Shown one piece after another: positions 12,001 to 16,582 of a stretch of 18,516 nt of DNA (its first letter is position 1; every line of letters begins with the position of its first letter). Origin of the DNA: CAYTLW01 sp964438735 (lineage in GTDB: Bacteria > Myxococcota_A > UBA9042). The stretch lies in assembly GCA_964438735.1 (NCBI GenBank), contig CAYTLW010000141.1, forward strand, positions 1 to 18,516, in the 5' to 3' direction. Under the pieces are notes generated by a model. It was not told where the DNA came from and ran no database searches. It saw nothing but the letters and a program-made list of their open reading frames with translations. The translations under genes and the position numbers were made by a program.

Positions 12001-13793
12001 TCGGCCGATCGATCTCCGTTGCCTCGGGCAAGTACCACAGCTGCGCCGTATTGCAGGATGGCACGGTGGCCTGTTGGGGCCTGGGCACCAACGGCCAGCT
12101 GGGCCATGGCATCACGGTCACCTCGCAGAATCCGGTGCTGGTCGAGACCAGCAGCGATGATCCGGGCGGCGACGCAGCCTGCCTGGCGGCCTCGGATTGT
12201 GCCGACGACGGCAACCCCTGTACCGTTGCCACCTGCGATGCGGCCAAGGGGCTCTGCAAACATGTCGCGACCGCCAACGGCTTCGCCTGCGATGACGGCA
12301 ACGCCTGCACAGCCAACGACAAGTGCAGCAAGGGCACCTGCACAGGCAGCGCCAAGAGTTGCGCCGACAGCAATACATGCACCACCGACTGGTGTGCGCC
12401 CGCCATCGGCCAGTGCGTCTTCGCGCCGGTACCCGGCGGCAAGACCTGTGCCTCGGGCAAGGTCTGCGTCGCCGGCGCCTGTAGCGGCTCCGACCACGGC
12501 GCGGTCAAGGCCATCGGTGTGGGCAACTCGTTCAGCTGCGCGGTCAAGGTGGACGGCAGCCTGTGGTGCTGGGGCTACAACGGCAACGGCAACCTGGGCC
12601 TGGGCGATGCCAAACATCGCTACGTGCCCGCCAAGGTCCCCGGCCTGAACAACATGGTCTACGTCGATGGCGGCGATAACTTCACCTGCGCCGTCGACGC
12701 CTCGGGCTCGGTGCACTGCTTCGGCTACAACGGCTACGGCAACCTGGGCAACGGCACCACCACGTCTACGAACCAGCCCGTGAAGGTCAAGGGCCTGGAC
12801 AAGGCGGTGCTCGTGGAGGCGTCCGTCAACGCCGCTTGCGCGCTGCGCAAGGGCGGCGAGGTGCGCTGTTGGGGCTACAACGGCTACTACCAGCACGGCG
12901 ACGGGACCAACAAGAACAAGACGCTGGCTCAGGCGATCCCGGGCTTGAAGAACATCACCGACCTGCGCGGCGGGGAGCGCCACTTCTGTGCCATCGACAA
13001 GGCCGGCAAGATCCGCTGCTGGGGCAGCAACAACTGGGGCAACCTGGGCCAGGGCGACACCAAGCACGAGTACAAGCCCAAGGAGGTCAAGGGTCTCTCA
13101 GGCGTCTTCTCCACGGCCACCGGCTGGTACCACAGTTGCGCCATCAACAGCGTCGGCAAGGCCTGGTGCTGGGGCTACAACGGCCACGGTGAGCTGGGCA
13201 ACGGCGGGACCGGCACCCAGACCCTGCCCACGCCGGTGTTCGGGGTCAGCAACTTCAAGCGCATCGACGCGGGCTTCTATCACACCTGCGGCGTGCGCGC
13301 CGATCGCACGATCTGGTGCTGGGGCTACAACGCTTACGGCAACGTGGGCGACGGAACCACCACCACGCGAAAGGTGCCGACCCCGATCTTCGGCCAGGGC
13401 AACTTCGTCGACGTGCGCACCGGCTCGCACCACAGCTGCGGTCTGCGTCAGGACGGCGCGGTCTACTGCTGGGGTCGGTCGAACTACGGCCAGCTGGGCA
13501 ACGGCGGCACCTCCAACAGCAAGGTACCCGTGCTGGTCTCGGGTACGGACGCGGACTCCGCCGGTCAGGATGTCTGCACCGTGGACTCGGACTGCGCCGA
13601 CGAGGGCAACCCCTGCACGGTCGCCAAGTGCGACGTCAAGTCCGGCAAATGCGTGCACAGCGCGGGTCCCAATGGTCTGCAATGCAACAGCGCCGCCAAC
13701 TGCACGGGCGCCGGCAAGTGCAGCAACGGCGTCTGCGCAGCCAGCACCATCAACTGCACCTGCGTGCCATCTTCGGGTCTGTGCGGCAACTGA
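1..13793 (+). CDS. Giant cysteine-rich / RCC1 multi-propeller protein (5' end outside window)
   Basis: The frame is open from base 3 to the TGA at 13791-13793, giving 4596 residues in the window. The TTG at 186 is not a credible start because the same repeat pattern continues upstream of it to the window edge. Order: at least 32 four-Cys units (to 2660), then eight RCC1-type propellers (2661-3755, 4059-5174, 5475-6578, 6882-7985, 8289-9383, 9687-10787, 11091-12179, 12483-13574). Each propeller has seven blades of the form H-x-C-A-[LIV]...C-W-G-Y-N-x-[YH]-G-[QE]-L-G. Seven linkers of 16 Cys separate them, and a 72-residue Cys tail ends the protein. By my count about 364 residues (roughly 8%) are Cys, which implies disulfide-rich folding outside the cytoplasm. 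The signal peptide would lie upstream and is not visible. No C-terminal membrane anchor or sorting tail is present. RCC1 propellers are usually protein-binding scaffolds; a surface adhesin, matrix or structural role is inference. The function is unknown. Confidence 0.5.
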   Translation, partial: CIYNAVKDGSGCNDGNACSDKGACKAGKCLAAQLPDGDACDDGDGCTDKDACVGGGCAGTDLNCDDGNDCTVDSCDGAKGACVNTAAKAGAKCDDGNPCTTDDACTEGKCTATPITGIKCDDGNDCTTDEACQKGVCVFTAVGDGKGCDDGNSCTSGDACKGGKCLAQPLKDGEKCDDGDGCTNKDACAAAICAGQPLDCDDGDACTADSCDAAASKCVNKPLQQGAKCEDDNPCTVGDACKGGKCIFKDVSDGSKCDDSNSCTGDGACKSGQCVAAPTGSGKACDDGDPCTKGDTCGVGKCLGVAKGCDDGNPCTADVCNSKTGDCSYTAAGDGDKCDDGETCTLGETCKASKCIPASTAKNGTPCSDGDKCTAADKCQLGKCGGAPIKDGDACDDGDKCTSSDACAKGACSGKKVDCDDGKICTVDVCDPDLGKCTHTPAADGVKCDDGNVCTAEDGCSKGQCVGKNEPDGAKCDDGSVCTVADGCKTGLCSGKKIGCADGQTCTTDSCDAKSGCVFKPLPDGAICDDGSACSVGDNCKQGKCAANVLPDGSKCDDGKLCTAGDVCNFGKCAGAASTCTDGNACTKDACDIKSGKCTFTPIADGGKCDDGNSCTVGDACTKGKCLSNNLPDGAQCDDGNSCTTADACIAKTCGGKAKKCDDGKFCTADLCNPASGCVNQPLVDGTQCTDGNICTKGDSCDKGKCAGAPVKCDDGTPCTADTCDSNTGKCVFKALPDGAKCDDGNKCTASDTCNKGACGGKLAICDDKNACTHDTCVKATGCVFAALKDGASCDDGIACTSLDRCKAGKCNGVALQCSDGDACTKDTCDAKTGECVFVPGAQGNCDDKQPCTVDTCDSSTGKCKHITAKDGTSCGWGQSCKAGKCSAIPVGPALGIAAGAYHACQVTSKQTVACWGRNNQGQIGVKKSTWEMPKPIKGLTNIVDVGAGNDHSCALHRGGKVYCWGNNDHGRLGNGSTADATAASEVKFLGNAAQLTVGNNHACALKKDGTVVCWGYNGYGQLGTGDKKQATTPIAVVGLKNVVAVRAGDQHTCALRADGYVLCWGSNAQGRLGNNVVSASLLPRIVDELNAAVGLGAGWYHNCAIRPGGEVKCWGYNSHGELGNGQTKHAWQPQDAIKLKGAHRVAGGQYHNCAIVGDKGEVWCWGYNGHGQLGNGTTTTATVPVQVKDLRNVVAVAGGSRFTCALRQDGTVYCWGYNGYGELGVKAVNKTISKPQPTYGGKPLQAEAHPCSKDADCQIDGGACTTPKCDANSSKCVHLASGNKKACTDGQVCTWGDVCSNGKCVGVPVGCDDGNLCTEDFCTVDTGQCTIAPLPGSGTCGGAKLCSKGTCSGVVQGWGRKLAAGGQHNCVILSDRTAACWGRNEHGQVGNGKMASSLHQPTPAPVTGLKDAWFIAAGDNHSCAVDGAGKVWCWGYNNYGQLGGSGTTNSPIPVVVKKLPKTTMVAAGTDHTCALTVDGKAWCWGNNTYGELGRGKTSTKELIPAEIEPPGGRLLWIDAGYRYTCGLRTDGYVVCWGYNQYGRLGNAWMGSSTVPVVVQELTRAANVATGYGFACTLGGTGLARCWGYNGHGELGNGLKKNSATPVEVLKNHTYVSITAGQYHTCGLREGGKVDCWGYNANGQLGTGNTTASTVPVAVPGLEHVVAIDAGLNHTCAMWPEGSVYCWGYSYFGQVGNGLDWGSSHAEKPALVISSNKAPGGGQVCKTPVDCAEDGNVCTVAACSKDGKCSHVIAGNGTACDDGSDCTVNDICANGKCDGSKTICDDGNPCTVDHCATGGGGCVYAPMPSGTLCGGGKVCSKGICGNAASGWARQIDAGHYHTCALLDDGHVACWGRNDFGQVGNGLKGSGLESPIPEIVKGVDHVLHVSGGELHSCAVKEGGSVWCWGRNNYGQLGDGGKADAATATQVVGLTGAIVVAASAAHTCALMADRSVRCWGYNQYGRLGNGTTKESLKPVTVLGIDNAIDLRAGDSHTCALSATGYAWCWGYNQYWKLGIKGISWTHTAVYVNKLFQARAIDMGHGHGCAIRADNRMRCWGYNAHGQLGIGLTVHKPSPESVQKIDKIAATASGQYHQCALRQDGTAWCWGYNAYGQLGDGATKNQTVPVPVKGFKHGIALTAGARHSCGLWQDGSVRCWGDASYGAIGSGHVSGNVYQPTLVAGSNAAPFGAAVCKTDIDCAEDGDVCTVAKCNAKTGKCEHLAAPDGYGCDDGNACTNKDACNKGSCVGKAINCDDGNLCTLDSCAWTSGACVNAPAPGSAVCGSGKVCSKGSCTVGFKGWAKAIAGGGYHTCALRNDGKVSCWGRNDYGQLGNGIKGSGKVSPAPVTVQGVANAVAIATGDEHSCAVTSGGTVWCWGRNVYGGIGDGGKADSATAVKTKTLLDATSVALGIHHSCALRKTGDVLCWGYNNYGQLGDGTTTIRLAPTPVKGLAKAVAIAASGYSTCALHADGYASCWGYNNYGQLGSGFTQSRKSPIRVRQLVKAIDIAQGLNQGCAVRADGSATCWGYNGHGELGNGLTKNSPLPVDVLKLTNVTDVAAGQYHACAVRDGGVWCWGYNNYGQLGTGDVKTSTTPLPTKEIANVAAVTAGRSHTCALRKDGAVWCWGYAGYGQLGNGVVGGAAQSLPSETFWSNKAPFGDTTCKTAMDCVEDGNPCTVASCDVKNAVCKQVAVPNGITCDDGNACTVVDACKTGQCTGTAKNCNDANACTTDACAPSTGKCVSSPIPGGATCGSGMACNKGVCAKKLSGWASQVGAGAYHTCATLQTGAGACWGYNAYGQLGNASKVNTTQPVPVKGLTGATRIESGEWHSCALKSDGTVTCWGRNNYGQLGNGGTADANTPFPVPQLKSVSGIAAGYTHTCAVRTTGQVFCWGYGGHGQLGVNSNKTIHKPVEVINLKGAIAIAAGEHHTCALGADGYVHCWGHGGSGRLGNGTNTSFWQPTLVANLNQGVGLGVGWWHSLAIRSNTAASAWGYNSHGELGNGNNKASNVPVDVVKLVKPMTIDGGYYSSCAVQANGLVRCWGYNGNGEMGDGTTTQRLEAVTVKNVANATGVSVGRHHACAVRQDGVVLCWGYNSQGQLGVHLSGGSLKEALQVAGSNAAPGGSPKCTVHSDCADDGNPCTVASCNAKTGDCSHPAAAAGFACDDGNACTSSDVCAKGSCTGKAKTCNDANSCTADSCSPQTGYCVHAPLPGSGTCGSGKICNKGVCSASVKGWAKAISAGGNHTCAVLNSGKGACWGYNGYGQLGDESKTNRTWPVTVSGVSNLADIGAGQNHSCALDAKGGVWCWGRGNEGQIGNGGTADATKAIEVKGVVKATAIAVGGYHSCALVQGGKVWCWGRGGHGQLGDGKTKTSTKAVLVEKLGTAIAISAGENHTCALQADGHFSCWGHSNYGQLGTGHTSNFPRPKLVQKLGSGTWLSAGYNFTCAMTVSGGTWCWGYNGHGQLGNGETKHRYVPVKVAGKTDWLALESGLYHSCAITKARTLKCWGYNGYGGLGNGNTANKSTPVDVPGLANIARVSAGSNHTCALRGEGSVYCWGYNHYGQLGNLQTTGGAANVKITLVAGSNAAPGGGIKCVTLADCADDGNPCTVAKCDAKTGSCSHVAAANGAACDDGDACTSSDKCANGTCVGVASKCNDNNVCTVDRCANQSGGCTFAPLPDGSACGGGKVCDEGTCTNKQSGWARSVSAFGLHTCALLQDSTVSCWGYNNYGQLGNQTKTQSTVPVKVKSLTGVSQISAGESHSCAIKGGAVWCWGYSGYGNLGQGNTSASNVPVAVKTITDAKRLAAGAQHNCVIRADGSVWCWGWNNYGQLGLGTSTNATTPQKSKLSEPAIDIQAGYYHTCALTKTGAIWCWGMGTHGRTGLGHSTHVYLPQRVYSVGKGIGLGLTWHSSDAIVGGGQLRTWGYNGYGQLGNGNKTQQVLPVAIAGTTKYMALTGGERHTCALKSDGATWCWGYNGHGQLGQGDTKERLKPTELKNLGRSISVASGKYHSCAVLQDGTVACWGLGTNGQLGHGITVTSQNPVLVETSSDDPGGDAACLAASDCADDGNPCTVATCDAAKGLCKHVATANGFACDDGNACTANDKCSKGTCTGSAKSCADSNTCTTDWCAPAIGQCVFAPVPGGKTCASGKVCVAGACSGSDHGAVKAIGVGNSFSCAVKVDGSLWCWGYNGNGNLGLGDAKHRYVPAKVPGLNNMVYVDGGDNFTCAVDASGSVHCFGYNGYGNLGNGTTTSTNQPVKVKGLDKAVLVEASVNAACALRKGGEVRCWGYNGYYQHGDGTNKNKTLAQAIPGLKNITDLRGGERHFCAIDKAGKIRCWGSNNWGNLGQGDTKHEYKPKEVKGLSGVFSTATGWYHSCAINSVGKAWCWGYNGHGELGNGGTGTQTLPTPVFGVSNFKRIDAGFYHTCGVRADRTIWCWGYNAYGNVGDGTTTTRKVPTPIFGQGNFVDVRTGSHHSCGLRQDGAVYCWGRSNYGQLGNGGTSNSKVPVLVSGTDADSAGQDVCTVDSDCADEGNPCTVAKCDVKSGKCVHSAGPNGLQCNSAANCTGAGKCSNGVCAASTINCTCVPSSGLCGN
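36..2660 (+). repeat. N-terminal array of 32 four-cysteine units plus a cap
   Basis: Protein-level tandem units begin with C-[DSNT]-D-G-x-x-C-T. Two types can be told apart by cysteine spacing. Long (L) units are C-x5-C-x5-C-x4-C, as in CDDGNPCTTDDACTEGKC. Short (S) units are C-x5-C-x4-C-x5/6-C, as in CDDGNPCTADVCNSKTGDC. S units start at 192, 600, 927, 1257, 1500, 1740, 1983, 2139, 2298, 2454 and 2538; all others are L. Except for the last, each S unit follows an L unit across a six-residue link, while longer links precede L units. So the real higher-order block is (L)n-S. The array ends in a three-Cys cap, CGWGQSCKAGKC, which matches the cap ending every later linker. I do not recognise a named family with certainty; similar CDDGN-rich repeats are typical of large deltaproteobacterial secreted proteins. 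Confidence 0.5.
8917..9015 (+). other. Variant RCC1 blade lacking both cysteines (module 5, blade 5)
   Basis: Where other blades read H-x-C-A ... C-W-G, this blade reads HSLAIRSNTAASAWG. Both cysteines are replaced (Leu and Ala), while the glycine and tryptophan framework and the following YNSHGELGNG are intact. The frame is undamaged, so this is a genuine variant blade and not decay. Confidence 0.5.
11709..11808 (+). other. Variant RCC1 blade lacking both cysteines (module 7, blade 5)
   Basis: The blade reads WHSSDAIVGGGQLRTWG, so both expected cysteines are absent, with Ser/Asp and Thr in the corresponding places. The Trp-Gly core and YNGYGQLGNG remain. It occupies the same blade position within its propeller as the other Cys-less blade. 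Confidence 0.5.
13575..13790 (+). other. C-terminal degenerate cysteine tail of the giant protein
   Basis: This 72-residue segment begins like an eighth linker (CTVDSDCADEGNPCTVAKC), then loses the CDDGN signature and ends INCTCVPSSGLCGN before the stop. It has 12 Cys. There is no hydrophobic helix, basic tail, LPXTG-like motif or MYXO-CTERM-like motif, so nothing here anchors the protein. Release into the medium, non-covalent association or anchoring through the unseen N-terminus remain possible. Confidence 0.5.
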
Positions 13794-14374
13794 TCGATCT
13801 GGCGCAGAAGCGCTGCTGGATCTTCGACCTCGACGGCACACTCACCGTCAAGACGCAGGACTTCGACCTCCTGCGCAGGGATCTGGCGTTGCCCGCTGGA
13901 GCGCCGATCTTGGAGGCCATCGCCGCGTCCCCGCCGGAGCGGGCCGCCGAACTGCTGGTCCGAGTGCGTGATTGGGAGCGGGCCCACGCCGAGCAGGCCC
14001 AGCCGGCCCTCGGCGCCCGACCGCTGCTCGATCGACTCTCGGAACGAGGACTGCCGCTCGGCATCCTGACCCGGAACACCCGCAGCAACGCGCTGTTGAC
14101 GTTGGAGCGTTGCGGCCTGTCGGATGGATTCGATCCGGTTGATGTGCTCGGTCGCGATGAAGCCGCCGCCAAACCGTCTCCCGCCGGCGTGCAGCTGCTC
14201 CTGGCACGCTGGGGTATCTCGTCCGATGGCGCGGTCGTGGTCGGCGACTACCTTCATGACCTGCAGGCGGCCCCCGCCCCCGCCGCGCCCGCCGGGGGGG
14301 GGGGGGGGGGGCGGCTCTACCCTAGCCCCGCTCGGGGGGGGGCGCGCCGCCGGAGCGACTTCGGTGCTCGTTGA
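13781..14374 (+). CDS. HAD-family hydrolase (phosphoglycolate-phosphatase-like), C-terminus frameshifted
   Basis: The GTG at 13781 overlaps the last 13 bp of the giant gene and gives MRQLIDLAQKRCWIFDLDGT. No better in-frame start lies before the catalytic motif. The HAD motifs are in order: I, FDLDGT (nucleophile Asp16, acid Asp18); II, ILTRNT (Thr97); III, KPSP (Lys131); IV, GDYLHD (Asp156, Asp160). About 80 residues between motifs I and II fit a small helical C1 cap. The family removes phosphate from small phosphorylated metabolites in the cytoplasm; the substrate is not predictable. After LQAA (residue 164) the reading runs into a C/G homopolymer insert and leaves the expected frame, stopping at 14374 after 197 residues with a basic, nonsense-looking tail. 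Omitting bases 14273-14342 would restore a normal 200-residue protein. It is either a sequencing/assembly error, a pseudogene or a slippage-controlled gene; I favour error. Confidence 0.5.
   Translation: MRQLIDLAQKRCWIFDLDGTLTVKTQDFDLLRRDLALPAGAPILEAIAASPPERAAELLVRVRDWERAHAEQAQPALGARPLLDRLSERGLPLGILTRNTRSNALLTLERCGLSDGFDPVDVLGRDEAAAKPSPAGVQLLLARWGISSDGAVVVGDYLHDLQAAPAPAAPAGGGGGGRLYPSPARGGARRRSDFGAR
14273..14342 (+). repeat. C/G homopolymer insert with 18-G and 9-G runs inside the HAD gene
   Basis: These 70 bases interrupt the HAD coding sequence between LQAA and RAAGATSV. They contain C-rich blocks, an 18-G run (14294-14311), a short mixed stretch and a 9-G run (14334-14342). No homopolymer of this length occurs elsewhere in the window. 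Seventy is not a multiple of three, so the frame is lost. With one G fewer, or two more, the frame would read through without a stop, adding about 23 Pro/Ala/Gly-rich residues. Confidence 0.5.
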
Positions 14375-14453
14375 TGCAGACCAATCCGCCCGATTTGCCG
14401 CCGCCGCCGACCTGGTGGTGCGCGACCTGCGCGAGTTGATACCAGGCACATGA
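14343..14453 (+). pseudogene. Detached C-terminal end of the HAD hydrolase (other frame)
   Basis: In the third frame this stretch encodes RAAGATSVLVDADQSARF and continues to RELIPGT with a TGA at 14451-14453. That is what normally follows motif IV in HAD hydrolases: a helix, then the A-G-A-x-x-V-L-V strand, then a final helix. It has no start of its own and belongs to the gene beginning at 13781. Confidence 0.5.
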
Positions 14454-14684
14454 CATCGTCTTGCGTTCACCGTCGAACGTCATGACAACTCGCCACAGCT
14501 CCAGCTGAAATCGGCTGTTCGAACGACTGCGACGCCGTGGCCGGCTCGTGCGCGGACAATCGCCCCGACTCAAGTCAAGTCCGAACGGTCGCTGCATGCA
14601 TTTGGCGAGACATGGGACCCCTCGGACCTATATTTGCCTCACCTTCGTGTCGCCACTTCCGAATCGGGGACCGCAGGGCGGGGC
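14454..14684. other. Intergenic region before the response-regulator pair
   Basis: These 231 bp carry no gene I can support. A weak 5-bp inverted repeat (CGTTC / GAACG, 14464-14479) lies just after the HAD stop but has no T-tract. The only AT-rich hexamer near the downstream gene is TATATT at 14629-14634. The next gene must be transcribed from here unless it is read through from upstream. Confidence 0.5.
14629..14634 (+). promoter_or_regulatory. Possible -10 element for the response-regulator pair
   Basis: TATATT is one base from the sigma70 -10 consensus and lies about 50 bp before the likely start codon at 14685, in otherwise GC-rich DNA. The best -35 candidate (TTGGCG, 14602-14607) is 21 bp away, which is too far, so this is only a suggestion. 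Confidence 0.5.
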
Positions 14685-15113
14685 ATGTTCGAAACGTTGA
14701 TACTAATGACACCGCTGGCCATGACAGATGACGTGGCCCCCGGCACCAAGCAGCACACGGTACTCATCGTCGACGACGAGGTACTGATTCGCTGGTCACT
14801 CAGCGAGCGGTTGAAGCTGTCCGGTTATGGCGTGGTCGAGGCAGCCACCGGCGCAGAGGCTTGGAGCGCGCTGGATGCGGGCGGTGTCGATGCGGTGCTG
14901 CTCGACATCAAGCTGCCCGACGCAGACGGCATGACCCTGCTCGATCGCATCAAGGTCAAGCATCCCGCGCTGCCGGTGCTCATGATTACCGCTCACGGCA
15001 CCGACGATATGGCCGCCGACGCTCTACGCCGTGGCGCATGTGACTTCGTTCACAAGCCATTCGACGTCGAGGAGATCGCCGCGCTCGTGGACAAAGCCCT
15101 GACGCCACGGTAG
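14685..15113 (+). CDS. Stand-alone receiver-domain response regulator (CheY-like)
   Basis: This 142-residue protein is a single receiver domain with no output domain. The acidic pocket is Asp30-Asp31 in TVLIVDDE, the phospho-acceptor is Asp74 in VLLDIKLPD, with Thr102 (MITAH) and Lys124 (VHKPF). I chose ATG 14685 because it alone has a plausible purine-rich site just upstream (AGGGCGGGG). ATG 14706 and ATG 14721 are in frame and would trim a non-conserved leader. Such proteins act as phosphorelay intermediates or phosphate sinks, or act by protein-protein contact. The gene lies 25 bp before an NtrC-type regulator with a closely similar receiver (both contain DDE-x-LI-x-WSLSERL), which suggests a local duplication and a joint circuit. 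No histidine kinase is in the window. Confidence 0.5.
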   Translation: MFETLILMTPLAMTDDVAPGTKQHTVLIVDDEVLIRWSLSERLKLSGYGVVEAATGAEAWSALDAGGVDAVLLDIKLPDADGMTLLDRIKVKHPALPVLMITAHGTDDMAADALRRGACDFVHKPFDVEEIAALVDKALTPR

Positions 15114-15117
15114 ACCG

Positions 15118-15136
15118 TCCCCTCTGGCACAGGGGA
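15118..15136 (+). promoter_or_regulatory. Inverted repeat covering the ribosome-binding site of the NtrC-type regulator
   Basis: TCCCCT (15118-15123) and AGGGGA (15131-15136) are perfect complements across a 7-nt loop. The right arm is the Shine-Dalgarno-like AGGGG that precedes ATG 15139. A hairpin here could limit translation of the second gene or couple it to translation of the first. There is no T-tract, so it is not a standard terminator. The structure is seen; the role is inferred. Confidence 0.5.
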
Positions 15137-15138
15137 AC

Positions 15139-16491
<1,353 letters not shown>

Positions 16492-16554
16492 CAACACGTC
16501 GGGGTCCGTTCTCCTCAGCGCCGGCGAGGCGTCCTCCTGGATCCCTTGTCCAGC

Positions 16555-16578
16555 GCGGAGTTCGACGCCACACTCCGC
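16555..16578 (+). promoter_or_regulatory. 7-bp inverted repeat just upstream of the SGNH lipoprotein start
   Basis: GCGGAGT (16555-16561) and ACTCCGC (16572-16578) are perfect complements with a 10-nt loop. The repeat ends 4 bases before ATG 16583, where a Shine-Dalgarno sequence would be expected but none is visible. It could be an operator half-site pair or an RNA hairpin at the start codon. The rest of the 91-bp gap shows no clear promoter. Confidence 0.5.
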
Positions 16579-16582
16579 CGCG

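Larger units (their letters stand above)
3756..12482 (+). repeat. Seven conserved 16-cysteine linkers between propellers
   Basis: The linkers lie at 3756-4058, 5175-5474, 6579-6881, 7986-8288, 9384-9686, 10788-11090 and 12180-12482. Six are exactly 303 bp and the second is 300 bp. The order is constant: an entry unit with an additional leading Cys (C-x5-C-A-[ED]-D-G-N-x-C-T-V-A-x-C in most copies), one long CDDGNACT unit, one short unit with six residues before its last Cys, then a cap C-[GA]-x-G-K-x-C-x-x-G-x-C. I count 16 Cys in the linkers checked. The arrangement is a compact version of the end of the N-terminal array, so array and linkers probably share an origin. Rigid disulfide-bonded spacers between propellers are a reasonable inference. 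Confidence 0.5.
2661..13574 (+). repeat. Eight tandem ~1.4-kb units, each a 7-bladed RCC1 propeller plus Cys linker
   Basis: Linker starts fall at 3756, 5175, 6579, 7986, 9384, 10788, 12180 and 13575 (the last being the tail), so the period is 1419, 1404, 1407, 1398, 1404, 1392 and 1395 bp. Propellers are 1089-1116 bp. Every propeller has exactly seven C-W-G-type blades, 56 in all. Blade identity is kept in register: blade 2 of several modules carries GG-[TK]-A-D-A, blade 4 tends to read A-D-G-Y before its second Cys, and blade 5 tends to end H-G-E-L-G-N-G. This points to duplication of the whole propeller+linker unit, not of single blades. The eighth module (12483-13574) is the most divergent, with CFG in place of CWG in blade 2 and YYQHG in blade 3. 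Confidence 0.5.

Noticed and set aside
13571..13793. C-terminal sorting or anchor signal on the giant protein
   Set aside because: There is no hydrophobic helix, no basic end and no known sorting motif; only cysteine-rich sequence precedes the stop.
14464..14479. Terminator after the HAD gene
   Set aside because: The stem is only 5 bp and no T-tract follows.
14634..14684. TTG start (14634) for the stand-alone receiver gene
   Set aside because: It would add a non-conserved leader. ATG 14685 has a better ribosome-binding site and already includes the full receiver.
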